In this document: positions 1 to 9,939 of the stretch, in pieces | Layout of the letters: the number at the start of each line of letters is the position of its first letter | Numbering within the stretch: position 1 is the stretch's first letter | Origin: Multifurca ochricompacta | Lineage: Eukaryota; Basidiomycota; Agaricomycetes; Russulales; Russulaceae | DNA: 64,000 bases | Assembly: GCA_022496185.1 (NCBI GenBank) | Contig: WTXG01000067.1 | Coordinates: forward strand, 1 to 64,000 | Reading direction: 5' to 3' | Notes under the pieces: model-generated | Told to the model about the DNA's origin: nothing | Databases searched by the model: none | What the model saw: only the letters and a program-made list of their open reading frames with translations | Program-made: the position numbers and the translations under genes

Positions 1-137
1 GATTAGCTGAACTATAACTACTGGTTATATGTCATAAAAATTTCTCTGCCAAAAGCTGTGGCTTGGGCCAAGCCAGAGCCGCCTCAGGCCAAGCCAAAGC
101 CGTGGCTTTTGGGCCAAGCCAGGCCGGAACATCACTA
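1..137. mobile_element. hAT-like MITE (MITE-K), right half, cut by window edge
   Basis: This is the right half of the element seen whole at 47029-47495: the same AT-rich core, then the GC-rich tail of alternating 'ggccaagcc' and 'ccaaagcc' motifs, ending in CATCACTA at 130-137. The following 8 bases (gtaatgat) would be the right target duplication, and the copia LTR around it is continuous with related LTRs at that point. No coding capacity. Assignment to hAT rests on the terminal repeat and on the 8-base duplication of the complete copy. Confidence 0.75.
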
Positions 138-1072
138 GTAATGATGTACAAGCATGTGATTCCTTACTGGCCAATGGCCTTAGTCCCTCTTGTTTATTGT
201 TTGGACTTTATCTGGCACTTGTTGTCATGAACTGACACCCTAGAAGACCTCCTGACCCCCTAGAAATTCCTAGATGCTCCCAGAGACCTTGCAGAACCCT
301 CAGAAATGAAGATAACCCTAGATTAAGACCAGAAAAGAGCTGGTCTGGACCAGGGCTGGACTCCTGCCAAATTGGAGACCTGTGGGAAGAGTACTAACAG
401 AACCCCACAATGCCTAAACAGCAATCCACAAACTGTGGACTGCAGACTGTGGATTTCTAAGCCCAAAAGTGGGGCTATTCTCATTGGTGGATCAGTAGGG
501 AGTTAAAGCAAAGTTAACCTCCCCTAAAGTGGTGCACAGACCAAAGTCCCAGTTGTAATTACATATATAAACCCTTTGGGAATAGAATGGACAGCTCCAG
601 ACTGTCCACTTGTGATCCAGTACCTTATTGCCTAGGAGATTAGCCCCACCTTGTGGAAGGCTTCTCACCCCTTGTCATTGAGCTGTTTGCTTTGTCTCCC
701 TGCACTTTCACCCTCACTGTCATCTCTTGCCCTACTTCCAAATCCCCCCTTTGCATACAACCCACTGTCCAGGCAGTCGACAGTGAGTTGTAACACTTGT
801 GGACTGATTCCCAGTGCACAGACCTTCCCTTGAAGAGTATATAAGGGTGTCTGTTTCATCTCTTACACTTCAGAGTTTCTTCTACCTCTGAAGTGTAAGT
901 CGTCCTCTCTACTATCTTCATTACCTCTAGACTAACTCTGTATATAGAACTTGTCCTTATAGGTGTGTAGTATAGTAATATAGAGTTTCTTCTACCTCTG
1001 AAGTAACTTGTCCTTATAGCCTAACCTGCTAACACTTACAGTCAGTATGCTGCACCTCATGCCTGTTCGACA
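138..1072 (+). repeat. Copia-A family LTR fragment, interrupted
   Basis: Bases 138-222 and 796-1072 align with the copia LTRs at 3053-3550, 48577-49080 and 54747-55079. Shared features are the 'ggccaatggcc' segment, a TATA box (TATATAA at 838-844), paired copies of the 'ttcagagttt / cctctgaagt' inverted motif, and the terminal 'gcctgttcgaca'. It is oriented so that its element would lie on the plus strand, opposite to Copia-A1. A MITE cuts its left side and a solo LTR interrupts it. No copia coding sequence follows, so it is a solo or truncated LTR. Confidence 0.8.
223..795 (+). repeat. Solo LTR, family F (573 bases)
   Basis: Starts TGTCATGAAC, ends GTTGTAACA, and is flanked by the 5-base duplication cttgt (218-222 and 796-800). 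Removing it restores the copia LTR on both sides. A second copy of identical length lies at 50636-51208. It contains a TATA-like 'catatataaac' near 562. There is no internal coding region, so it is the product of LTR-LTR recombination. Confidence 0.9.
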
Positions 1073-1089
1073 CTGTAACCATCTGTCTC

Positions 1090-1178
1090 AATGATTGACT
1101 TGAGCTGGCATGGTATGGGTATGGCACCATACTATGGCACCATCATACCATAAGCTATGGGTATGGCATGCAGCCCTA
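1090..1178. mobile_element. hAT element terminal fragment
   Basis: The stretch ends in TGCAGCCCTA, the inverted complement of the hAT terminus TAGGGCTGCA seen at 61145. Inside it are repeated 'tatgg', 'ggtatgg' and 'accata' motifs in both orientations, typical of subterminal repeats. The inner boundary is not clear. No coding capacity. Confidence 0.5.
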
Positions 1179-1205
1179 GTGTGGGGCAGGGCAACAGGCT
1201 GGCCC

Positions 1206-1265
1206 TGTGGAAATGCAGCCTGAGGTAGAAAGATAAATCTGGTCAAAACAACTATTTTGTAAGAT
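1206..1265 (+). repeat. LTR family H fragment
   Basis: Starts with TGTGGAAATGCAGCC and matches the left part of the 207-base solo LTR at 23730-23936, including 'aaatctggtcaaaacaact'. It breaks off where MITE-K enters at 1266. The 8 bases before the MITE (tgtaagat) also occur uninterrupted in the other copy, so they mark the insertion site. Confidence 0.65.
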
Positions 1266-1407
1266 TAGTGATGTTCTGGCCTGGCTTGGCCCAAAAGCTG
1301 TGGCTTTGGCTTGGCCTGAGGTGGCTCTGGCTTTCCTGAAGTCTGGGCTGAGCCAAAGCTGCCACAGACAGCTTGGCCCAAGCCATGGCTTTTGGCAGAG
1401 AAAGTAC
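1266..1407. mobile_element. MITE-K copy, left part, truncated
   Basis: Begins TAGTGATGTTC and runs as the inverted complement of the right half of the complete copy at 47029-47495, through the 'tggcttttggcagag' segment. After about 1407 the similarity ends and no right terminus or second copy of the duplication (tgtaagat) is present, so the element is truncated. Confidence 0.7.
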
Positions 1408-1708
1408 ATATTTTACAACATGTAGAACTACAGTCAATATCCTCATAATGCATGACCTAATAATGCATAACCTCCAATAATGCATGGCTTGAGGCTGGAA
1501 CCAACGTGGGACATAGGGATTTATGCATGCATTCTCATTTTGAATACTGCATGGCACATTTTGGGGTTATGCATTACCATATTTACCATATTTAGTAATT
1601 TGTGGCTGGAAGTGGTCCCAAATACTGTGTGTCTGCTCATGCATCAAGTCTAAAATGCTGATGTAAAGCTCAAACAAATGCCAGGATTGCCTGGAAATTT
1701 TCTCTTCA
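1408..1708. other. No gene seen; short ATAATGCAT repeats
   Basis: A 300-base stretch without a supported reading frame. It holds three spaced copies of ATAATGCAT between about 1433 and 1485, and further 'gttatgcat' and 'atgcatgc' motifs up to about 1570. These look like eroded subterminal or tandem repeats of an unidentified element. Confidence 0.4.
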
Positions 1709-1711
1709 TTG

Positions 1712-2221
1712 ATGCCTGCCAGAAATGTCAAATGTGAGCCCTGCCAAGGCCAGAAGCCCTATAATCAGCCTCCCAAACCTTCCAAAAACAAAAATCCACC
1801 CAAAACATCAGCCATAACAAAGCCCAAGCATGCATGGAGCAATTTAACTCTATCTGACTGGCTCAAAGTTGTGCAATACTATGATAACAATCAACCTCTC
1901 TCACAGCCAGAAGTGGTAAAATACTTTGCCAACCACACAGAGGGTGCTTTGCTATTCTCTCAGTCAGCTCTTTCTTGTCATTTGGCTGTAAAGGGACAAG
2001 AAGAAGATCAGCAACATCTTCTTGCAAACCCATCTGCCCTTTCACACAAGAGGGTCTGGGTTGTTACTCAGCCTGATGTTGAAAAGGCTCTTGTTTTATG
2101 GGTCAAGCATATGGAAGAAAAGCTGGAGCATATGACATCTGCCATGCTTGTCACCAAACAAGGTAAATTTGAGGATTTAATGGGTGTTCCAGAAGAGGAG
2201 AGGCTGCATAGTGATGGGTAG
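1712..2221 (+). pseudogene. pogo/Tigger-like transposase, N-terminal part
   Basis: The first ATG is at 1712; the frame is open to a stop at 2219. A basic, proline- and lysine-rich leader of about 35 residues precedes a helix-turn-helix region beginning 'LTLSDWLKVVQYYD'. A CENP-B/Tc5-type DNA-binding segment follows, with 'LVLWVKHMEEK' near residues 125-135 and 'VPEEERLHSDG' at the end. In the family this part binds the terminal repeats and the DDE catalytic domain follows; here the sequence stops where the catalytic part should begin and unrelated sequence follows. The family call is by recognition of these motifs, common in mushroom genomes. Truncated and presumably inactive. Confidence 0.7.
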
Positions 2222-3052
2222 TGTTTAAAGGTCCAGTTGCCCAAACCAAAAAAATGACCAAAACTGGACTGAACCCAACCAAATGCAACTGGACCATCAG
2301 TTGCAGTTGCACAGATTTGATGACTTACTGGTTGCCAGTTGCAAGCTATTTCATAATATTGAAAGACCAATAAAAACTGGTTTAAACCAGTTGCAACCAG
2401 TCTTTCATTTAAATATAGGGCATAGTGCAGGTCCAGTGGATCTGAGTAATCTGTGGGAAAATACTTGCACAAATCTGGGCTCAAGAAATGGCCACATCCA
2501 GGATTGAACCCAACACCTCTGGGAGCACTTTCTGTCCAGCAGCTACATCAGCCAATGCCATGTGGAATGTTTGTTGCCAGGGGTGCTGCCCTCTATTCTT
2601 CCCTGCCATGATGTCTCCCATCCAATGTGTTTGTTCAACAACCCACCAATTGATCTTGGGCCCCTGCATCAAGGCTACAACATAGGCAATTCAAGACTGT
2701 TCATTCTGGATGGTCATGGTCTGGTATTCAAGAAGCAGTGGAGTTCCACACAGGTCCACCATTAGTTGGTGTTTTCTTTTAGGTGCACAGCAATGTTATC
2801 AACAGCATGGGTTGGAATGACAAACTGGAACTTCAAAGCCACAGTGTCAAGGTTCTTATCAATGGATTGTGATGTTTCATTCATGAAGCAAGCTTGCCTC
2901 AAGTTGGGGTTCAAGTCATATTCTGGGTTCATGGGTCTGTTATTCTGGATGCTGTTGGTTGGGGACTTGCTGGCAAGTGACACAAAGTGGTTTTGGTTTT
3001 CAGGTGGTACATCTTCCAATTTCTGGTTGTGCTAATTTCTCTGTTTAGATTT
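2222..3052 (-). other. Unrecognised stretch, possibly a decayed reading frame
   Basis: No known element was recognised. On the minus strand two open stretches (2762-3019 and 2481-2672) have unrepetitive, protein-like composition ('VPPENQNHFVSLASKSP', 'NWWVVEQTHWMGDIMAG') and could be parts of one broken gene. Around 2225-2400 there are repeated 'ccagttgca' and 'actggt' motifs in both orientations, which look like transposon subterminal repeats. The left edge is the cut end of the pogo fragment and the right edge is the Copia-A1 LTR. Confidence 0.3.
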
Positions 3053-3550
3053 TGTTGAGCAGGTATGTGCGCAGCATACTGACTGTAGTGTTAGCGTATA
3101 AGGCTAGACAAAGAAAGTTACTTCAGAGGTTAGAAGAACTCTATTAACTATACTACTGACCTAGACAAAGAAAGTTCTACATAAGAACGTTAGTCTAATA
3201 GTAAGGTAGATAGTAAAGAGGCACTTACACTTCAGAGGTTAGAAGAACTCTGAAGTGAAAGAGACAAAACAGACACCCTTATATACAATCCAAGGGATGG
3301 TCTGTGCACTGGGAATAAGTCCACAAGTGCCGGACAAAGTCCAAACAATAAACAAGAGGGCATTAGGCCATTGGTCAATACAGAAATCACATGTTACATG
3401 GTGCATCAGTCAGCTACTGCGGAATGTGAGAAAGAAGGTAATAATGATAATGTAAAAAGTCCGAAACTCCGGTATCTAATCTTATCTACAAAGTAGCTAA
3501 TCTAATCACCTGATGCCTGAAGCATCACCGAACATCTTCTGTGTTCAACA
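3053..3550 (-). repeat. Copia-A1 3' LTR (498 bases)
   Basis: On the plus strand it runs TGTTGAGCAGG to GTGTTCAACA, so both strands obey TG...CA. In element orientation it carries a TATA box (complement of ttatata, 3279-3285) and two copies of a 'cttcagag / ctctgaag' dyad downstream of it. It is nearly identical to 9105-9602. Confidence 0.93.
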
Positions 3551-3560
3551 TCCCTCCATG
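3551..3560 (-). promoter_or_regulatory. Polypurine tract of Copia-A1
   Basis: On the element strand a short purine run (CATGGAGGGA) abuts the 3' LTR start TGTTGAACAC. It sits where the plus-strand DNA primer is expected. The same run precedes the Copia-A2 LTR at 49081. Confidence 0.7.
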
Positions 3561-3821
3561 CTGAAGGCATCTGGTCATGGATGGGAAACGAGTTGGATGA
3601 GCACACTGCCATCACAATTGAATGAGCATATCGCCAGCCAGAGATCCAACTTCTCTAACTCTTCTGAGTGTGAGAGAGACATGGTGTTCAGAGGCATATC
3701 GCGGTGATTCGCTTATGCAAACTGAAACCATACACACCTCTTGCATCACTCTCGAAGTTGAGAACTTTACTCATGGTGGGAAAGTGAAACTGGTATACAA
3801 AGTCTCCAGATTCCAGCTCTC

Positions 3822-6800
3822 TCATTCCAGCATAAGTCCAAGTCCATTTACCATGGTTTCAAATGATGCTCTTGGTAGAGACTTAGTAAAGCCATCCGCC
3901 AGCATCTCACCTGTAGGGGTTCGCACTAATTCAATTATGTGCGATTCAATGTACCCCCTAATAGCATGGTACTTGATGGGTATATGCTTTGACTGCCTTC
4001 CTGTGACTGGGTTTAATGCCAAATCAACGGCACCCTTATTGTCACAATGGAGTAGTATAGGTGAAGATATCTTGTACCCTAATTCCTCCATAAAAGTCCT
4101 ATACCACACTGCCTGATTTGCAGCCTCAGAGAGGCTCATATACTCGGCTTCAGTGGTGGACTGTGCTACTGTTTTCTGCTTTCTGGAACACCATGAAATG
4201 GCACCATTTGCCAAGAAAAACACGTAGCCTGAGGTAGAGCGACAGTCCTCTTGATCTCCCCATGAGGAATCTGCAAAGCCATGAAGGCCACTCTCCCCAT
4301 TCCCTCCAGAATACCGCAACTTGCAGTCTTTTGTACTATTAAGATACTTTAAGACATATTTTGCTAGTCGCATGTGATCTTGAGAGGGGTTGGAAGCGTA
4401 TTGACTAAGGCGCACCACAGCAAAACTGATGTCAGGTCTGCTTCCAATCTGCACCCATAGCAGAGACCCCATCAATTGTTGGTACTTCTTTATATCAGAA
4501 GTAGATGCCTGGCCATCAAATTTGACCAGATGTACATCAGTGCCAGAGGGAAGAGGAGTATATACTCGGTTGGAATCCCTCATCCCAAACTTCTCAATAA
4601 TAGATAAAACGTAGGCTGCTTGATCAATCTCCAGTGTCTTGTTAGGACGATCCCTGGTGATGTTAACTCCAAGGTATGACTGGATTTCTCCCAAGTCAGT
4701 CATCTCATATCGACTAGATAGAGCTGACTTCAGCCACGTTATCTTATCATTGGAAGACCCAAGTATAGTAATGTCATCTACATAGAGAATGACATAAAGT
4801 GAATCATCCCCCTCCTTTTGATGAAACACATATACTCCTGCATCAGAGTACGTCCGAGTGAAGCCCAGTTCATTAAGAACTGCATGGAATTGTAGATTCC
4901 ATGCTCGGGAAGCTTGTTTGAGGCCATATAATGCTTTTTGTAACCTGCAAACTTTGGACTCTTGACCAGCAACGACGAAACCAACTGGTTGCTCCATATA
5001 AATTTCTTCATCCAGATCGCCATGTAGGAATGCTGATTTGACATCCATCTGGTGGATTTCCCAATCCTCTAGCGTAGCTAATGCTAGTAGTAGTCTCAAT
5101 GACTCAAATCTGGCAACTGGAGAGAATGTTTCGTCAAAGTCCACCCCTTCTACTTGGGTGAAACCTTTTGCAACGAGCCTAGCACGAAACCGTCCATCTG
5201 GTTTCAGTTTGAAAATCCATTTTGACTTGACAGCCTTTCTTCCTTTTGGAAGATTCTCAAGGCGCCACACATCAAGTTTATCTAAGGCATTAATTTCATA
5301 TTTACATGCCTCAAGCCATTCACTGGCATTATCAGACTGCATTGCCTCCTGAAAAGTCAGGGGATCTCTATAAGAGACTCCTGTGGCATTCAGCAATTCC
5401 ATATGCCCAAGTCTTGAAGAACCCTGCACAAACTCAGCATTATCCTCATTATAAAATCGAGGATTCATGCAGCGTGAACGTTTGGGATGGGCAGTATCAA
5501 GATCTAAGTCTTCCTGCACGGCCCTGTCACGTTGCTGAGAGCGTGGACTTTCCCTAGTAAAGACTGGTTGGGAAATCTTGCCGACATTCTTTTTAGATTG
5601 TCTCTTGGCACGTGTTCTCTGGGGGAGTTCAGATGGTTCCATGATTTGGGAAGGGGGCGTCTGATAGATAGTTTGATCATGTGTATCAAGTTCATTATCT
5701 GGTGTGGTAGGCTCAGGATTTACTTGAGGAGGTTCCACTTCCTCCTGTTCCTCAACCTCGACATCCTTGTCTTCAGGAGTCTGAGGAACTGTTGCTATTG
5801 CTGGTTGAGGCTGGACAGGCCTCTCTACTTCAAATACAAAAGGTGTAACTTTTTCCTTTTGTTTACCCTTGCTGTCCTTGGCAAGGTTGGATGGGAAGGA
5901 CCCTTCATCAAATGTCACATCTCTTGACAATACGAAGGATCGAGTATGCATGTCCCAAAGAAGATATCCTTTAGAGTGGGGTGCATACCCGACAAAGACT
6001 GTCTCCCTGGCTTTATGATCCAGTTTACGTCTTTTATCCTCTGGGACAGTATAATAGGCTAAGCAGCCAAATATTTTAAAGTAGGAGACATCTGGAATGT
6101 CCCCATCCAGAAGCTCAAGCGGTGTCTTCCACTTGTTAGAGCGGATAGGTGTTCTGTTGTATATGTGACAGGCTGTTCGCACTGCACATTCCCAGAAACC
6201 AAGGGAAAGACCAGCATGATGTAGCATACTGGTTGCCTTTTCCATGATGGTTCTGTTGAACCTTTCTGCCCTTCCATTTTGTTGTGGGGAATATGGCATT
6301 GTCAATTTATGCTCTATGCCAGCCTGCTCAAGTATTGACTTCAGCTCCCTATTTACAAATTCACCACCTCGGTCTGTGTGTAAGGTCTTTATTTTCTTGT
6401 CTGTTTTATTTTCCAAGAATGCCTTAATGTTACAAAAGACCGATGTAAAATCACTTTTTGCTTTCATAGCAACAACTAGAGCTGTCCTGCTAAAGTCGTC
6501 TATGAAAGTGGCGAAGTATAGGTTTCCTTGAATTGAAGTACATTGCAAAGGACCAACTAGGTCACTATGAATGACTTCCAAGGGTGCTGAAGCTCTCTTT
6601 TGAGAGGGAGGGAATGGAAGACGGTGTGATTTTCCCATTTCACAGCCATAACACAGCTTGTCTTCCATTTGGCTATTATCAATACTAAGGCCTTTTACAG
6701 CCTTAGGAGCATATCTTTTTAGGGCCTCTTTTGACATATGACCCATGTGCAAATGCCAGGTATCAAGGCTACTTGATGCAGATTTGTGGGAAGCAGTATT

Positions 6801-8180
6801 AAGATTCTGCATGGTTTTCCCAAAGACCCAATAGAGTCCCATAGCCTTGACACCTTCCGCTATAATTGCATTATTGTACTTTATTTTGACCTCAGATGGA
6901 GTAAATTCCACTGAGCCGCCTTTGTCTGTGATGCAGCTTGTCGACAGTATTCTCTCACTGCCAGGCATATAAAAGACATTATTTAACTCTAACTCGTAGT
7001 TGTTGCGAGTATGGAGAATGACTTTGCCTGTTCCTTCGACTTGGACTATGGATCCATCACCAATTGTCACCTGATGTCCCTTGTGTGGGAAATACTCAGA
7101 GAAATCATCTAAGTATGGTGTAAAATGAGTGGTGGCTCCGCTGTCCATCATCCAAGGGTTGCTGCCATCATCGACTTCTTGCGTATGTTCGGTCATCATA
7201 TAAAGTGAAATGCGAGGTGTCTCATGCACCTCCTGTATTCTGCCACTACCATTTACTACGGTAGCTACTTGTGTGGAGTTATTATGTACACTGGGGCCTT
7301 GCCCCTTCCTCTTGTTGCCCTTTTTGCCTGCATCAGCATTGGCTCTGTCCTGTTTCCTTTGCCGACATTCGTTAGCCTTGTGGCCCAGCTTCTGGCAATA
7401 GAAGCAGGTGACATCATTGGACGATGATGCACCTGCAGGAGGTGGCGTGAATGATACTTTTTTGTTTTTGTTTTTGTTGACATGGGCTGCCTTATTAAGG
7501 GCAACCCCAACACCACTTCCTGCGGGACCAGCTAGTCGGCTTTCCTCATTTAGGAACCTTTGTACAAGGTCCTGAGGGGAAAGATGGTCAGGAGGACCTG
7601 ACGCCAGGATTGAGCCAGCAATGGCTGAGTAGGATGGAGGTAGGGATTGGAGCAATATAAAGCTCAACTGGAGATCAGAGATCTCCATCCCATTTTCCTT
7701 GAGAGTACTCCTCACATCCAACACACGCTGCAACTGGGGTCTGAATTGCTTTCCTTCTTCCAAGCGGAAGGAGGATACAGAACACCACAAGTTGTAGGTG
7801 GCCATGCTTCCTACTGAGCCATAGAGCGATTCCAATCGCTCATATTTCGCATTGACAGACGGGTACGTTCTGTCAGAGGCAATTTGGGAATATGTTTCTG
7901 GCGATGTAACCATCACCAGAACTCCCATGAGGACTTCCTCCACTCTGTTCCACTCTAGGTACATAGGTTCTGACCAAAGTGCGAAGTGCTTGGCGTACTC
8001 GTCATCCTTTTCTCCATCCTCTGGCTTGGGAGCATTAAGGAACTCAGGGGCATCATGCGTGATGTGCCTCTTCATCCCATTGATCCTCAGCAGGGCTGTG
8101 AAGGACACAGACCACTGCTGCCAGTTGGAGCCATCGAGTTTGTCAAACTTGAATGTGGGGGGGAAGACGATGGAAGACAT
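3822..8180 (-). CDS. Copia gag-pol polyprotein, 1452 residues, intact
   Basis: One uninterrupted frame from the ATG at 8180. Order of domains by approximate residue: copia Gag starting near 'LDGSNWQQW' (15-220); CCHC zinc knuckle CFYCQKLGHKANEC (about 258-272); aspartic protease with DSGATTHF (about 347); integrase zinc-binding region with HLHMGH and CYGC (about 478-520); integrase core with HSDLVG (about 540), HTDRGG (about 603) and the glutamate in GRAERFNRT (about 640); reverse transcriptase with 'MDVKSAFLHG' and the YVDD catalytic motif (about 1136); RNase H with ADSSWG (about 1303) and TEAEY (about 1345). Gag, protease, integrase, RT, RNase H is the copia order. No frameshift separates gag and pol, as in single-ORF copia elements. 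All catalytic residues I looked for are present, so it could be active. Confidence 0.95.
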   Translation of the reverse strand: MSSIVFPPTFKFDKLDGSNWQQWSVSFTALLRINGMKRHITHDAPEFLNAPKPEDGEKDDEYAKHFALWSEPMYLEWNRVEEVLMGVLVMVTSPETYSQIASDRTYPSVNAKYERLESLYGSVGSMATYNLWCSVSSFRLEEGKQFRPQLQRVLDVRSTLKENGMEISDLQLSFILLQSLPPSYSAIAGSILASGPPDHLSPQDLVQRFLNEESRLAGPAGSGVGVALNKAAHVNKNKNKKVSFTPPPAGASSSNDVTCFYCQKLGHKANECRQRKQDRANADAGKKGNKRKGQGPSVHNNSTQVATVVNGSGRIQEVHETPRISLYMMTEHTQEVDDGSNPWMMDSGATTHFTPYLDDFSEYFPHKGHQVTIGDGSIVQVEGTGKVILHTRNNYELELNNVFYMPGSERILSTSCITDKGGSVEFTPSEVKIKYNNAIIAEGVKAMGLYWVFGKTMQNLNTASHKSASSSLDTWHLHMGHMSKEALKRYAPKAVKGLSIDNSQMEDKLCYGCEMGKSHRLPFPPSQKRASAPLEVIHSDLVGPLQCTSIQGNLYFATFIDDFSRTALVVAMKAKSDFTSVFCNIKAFLENKTDKKIKTLHTDRGGEFVNRELKSILEQAGIEHKLTMPYSPQQNGRAERFNRTIMEKATSMLHHAGLSLGFWECAVRTACHIYNRTPIRSNKWKTPLELLDGDIPDVSYFKIFGCLAYYTVPEDKRRKLDHKARETVFVGYAPHSKGYLLWDMHTRSFVLSRDVTFDEGSFPSNLAKDSKGKQKEKVTPFVFEVERPVQPQPAIATVPQTPEDKDVEVEEQEEVEPPQVNPEPTTPDNELDTHDQTIYQTPPSQIMEPSELPQRTRAKRQSKKNVGKISQPVFTRESPRSQQRDRAVQEDLDLDTAHPKRSRCMNPRFYNEDNAEFVQGSSRLGHMELLNATGVSYRDPLTFQEAMQSDNASEWLEACKYEINALDKLDVWRLENLPKGRKAVKSKWIFKLKPDGRFRARLVAKGFTQVEGVDFDETFSPVARFESLRLLLALATLEDWEIHQMDVKSAFLHGDLDEEIYMEQPVGFVVAGQESKVCRLQKALYGLKQASRAWNLQFHAVLNELGFTRTYSDAGVYVFHQKEGDDSLYVILYVDDITILGSSNDKITWLKSALSSRYEMTDLGEIQSYLGVNITRDRPNKTLEIDQAAYVLSIIEKFGMRDSNRVYTPLPSGTDVHLVKFDGQASTSDIKKYQQLMGSLLWVQIGSRPDISFAVVRLSQYASNPSQDHMRLAKYVLKYLNSTKDCKLRYSGGNGESGLHGFADSSWGDQEDCRSTSGYVFFLANGAISWCSRKQKTVAQSTTEAEYMSLSEAANQAVWYRTFMEELGYKISSPILLHCDNKGAVDLALNPVTGRQSKHIPIKYHAIRGYIESHIIELVRTPTGEMLADGFTKSLPRASFETMVNGLGLMLE

Positions 8181-9090
8181 TTGAGATGATTTTAAAAGAA
8201 GATTGATCCTGGTTCCAAGGAGCAGTTAGAACCAGTTGTCCAGGTCTCATTGAAGAGGGCCCGTCCAATCTGTGGCGCTATGCTTCAGAACTTAAAAAAG
8301 TCCTGCCTCTGATGTGCGACTTCTAAGTAGTATAGTAGGCTGTCTAGCGCCATCTACAACAAGTCCTAAGCCCACATCAGGGGACATTGTGTAAATAGAT
8401 GGGGAGTCATGTCATGGAGGAGCCAACTGCAAGTTCCACTAGAGACAAAGGGTATAGAGCCCTTCCTCTAGTGCTGGTGGTGGAGTCCATGATTAAGCCC
8501 TAGATGATTGGGGCCATGACTATAGTAGACTATCAGGTTTCCTCTGGTTGGGGCGGACCCCCAATAACAGCAGCGGGTACTTCTGCCCAGAGACAAAACC
8601 TTCTAGCTACTGTGTAAATACTATAGTAGTTCAAGCCTACTTGTATCGAGCCCAAGCGTCATGGGAGTGACTACCCATGCCTTGTTCTAGACCCTAAACT
8701 CTACCTGCAGGTCGCTAAACCTGGCTTACGGATCGAGCCAAGCATTGACTGAACCTATAGCCCCAAGCCTTTTGGGCAAGCGGCCTACTAAGTCTATGGA
8801 TGGGACAAAAACCCAGCTACAACTATGAATACTATTTACTTAGAGCGCACATGAGGAACTCAAGGTGTTTCACCCACTTAGGGTCCCTCATCACCTCTTG
8901 CAAGAATCCCCTGAGGGACTAGCCAGACAGATCAAGGTGGGCACATAAAGCGCACCACCTTGTGGACAGTTAAGGGCAAGTAAAGAAAATTCAAAGCTCA
9001 CTGTGACGGTGATTGGGAAGAAAGAGGTCTTGAAGCAGTGAGCTTGAAGTAAGGTTGGACTGATCAAAAAATAAGTCAGTTTAGTGTGCC
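8181..9090 (-). other. Copia-A1 untranslated leader
   Basis: About 900 bases lie between the primer-binding site and the gag start, with no long frame in the element orientation. Its start-proximal part is conserved in the Copia-A3 fragment at 59711-60159, which supports it as a genuine part of the element, probably holding packaging signals. Confidence 0.6.
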
Positions 9091-9104
9091 CAGGGCCCAT
9101 AACC
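9091..9104 (-). promoter_or_regulatory. Copia-A1 primer-binding site (initiator tRNA-Met anticodon arm)
   Basis: Directly inside the 5' LTR, the plus strand reads cagggcccataacc. This closely matches the anticodon stem-loop of eukaryotic initiator tRNA-Met (anticodon CAT followed by AACC). The element RNA is therefore complementary to an internal part of that tRNA, as in Copia, where a half-tRNA primes minus-strand synthesis. The match is from general knowledge of initiator tRNA; the host tRNA is not in the window. Confidence 0.75.
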
Positions 9105-9602
9105 TGTTGAGCAGGTATGTGCGCAGCATACTGACTGTAGTGTTAGCATATAAGGCTAGACAAAGAAAGTTACTTCAGAGGTTAGAAGAACTCTATTAAC
9201 TATACTACTGACCTAGACAAAGAAAGTTCTACATAAGAACGTTAGTCTAATAGTAAGGTATATAGTAAAGAGGCACTTACACTTCAGAGGTTAGAAGAAC
9301 TCTGAAGTGAAAGAGACGAAACAGACACCCTTATATACAATCCAAGGGATGGTCTGTGCACTGGGAATAAGTCCACAAGTGCCGGACAAAGTCCAAACAA
9401 TAAACAAGAGGGCATTAGGCCATTGGTCAATACAGAAATCACATGTTACATGGTGCATCAGTCAGCTACTGCGGAATGTGAGAAAGAAGGTAATAATGAT
9501 AATGTAAAAAGTCCGAAACTCCGGTATCTAATCTTATCTACAAAGTAGCTAATCTAATCACCTGATGCCTGAAGCATCACCGAACATCTTCTGTGTTCAA
9601 CA
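9105..9602 (-). repeat. Copia-A1 5' LTR (498 bases)
   Basis: Same termini and length as 3053-3550. In element orientation it holds the promoter, with the TATA box as the complement of ttatata at 9331-9337. It abuts Gyp-A0 gag sequence at 9603 with no duplication. Confidence 0.93.
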
Positions 9603-9939
9603 CATTGCATTGGGGTCATGGGGCATTGTAGGCTTGACCCCAAAGGCCACCTTCCATTGTTCCCAAGTCCTTCCTTTCTTCATATCAATGCCAAAGCACA
9701 TCTGAAAATCAAGATAATCTTGTTGCTGCCTCCTAGCAGCATTTGTCCACTGGCTCCATGTTTCAGGGTGATGAAACTGAATGATGATCTTCACCAGGGG
9801 ATTGGGTAGCCCCTGGGAAAAGAGGTCAAGAGTGGCCTCTTCTTCCACATTGTACCCTGCTCTCTTGGCCAGATTGCAGAACTTGGCTACATAGCCATCC
9901 AAGTCCCCCCTCTCCATTTTCAGGGCTTTAAGCTCCCTA
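9603..9939 (-). pseudogene. Gyp-A0 gag, C-terminal part of capsid
   Basis: The minus-strand frame contains 'MERGDLDGYVAKFCNLAKRA', 'LDLFSQGLPNPLV', 'IIQFHHPETWSQW' and 'AFGVKPTMPHDPNAM', the retrotransposon Gag capsid segment of the Gyp-A lineage. It breaks at 9602/9603 against the Copia-A1 LTR, just before the expected zinc knuckle. On the other side it is interrupted by Gyp-A1 (duplication cccta) and resumes at 19087. No protease or polymerase from this copy survives in the window. Confidence 0.85.

Larger units (their letters stand above)
3053..9602 (-). mobile_element. Copia-A1: complete Ty1/copia retrotransposon
   Basis: A 6550-base element with two 498-base LTRs, a polypurine tract, a primer-binding site and one intact gag-pol frame, all in the minus orientation. 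The two LTRs differ at only a few positions (for example 'tagcgtata' versus 'tagcatata'), so insertion was recent, and CpG dinucleotides are far more frequent here than in neighbouring elements. The 5-base flanks do not match (gattt on the left, cattg on the right), so the two ends may come from different insertions or one flank has been lost. This is the only apparently coding-competent element in the window. Confidence 0.92.

Noticed and set aside
2484..2560. tRNA-like or SINE-like motif (complement contains GGGTTCAATCC and TGGCTGATGTAGC)
   Set aside because: The ends do not pair as an acceptor stem and the stretch overlaps a protein-like minus-strand reading; a box B match alone is too weak.
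3822..4116. Plus-strand frames inside Copia-A1 (also 7852-8184 and similar)
   Set aside because: Shadows of the long minus-strand polyprotein; no domain or motif of their own.
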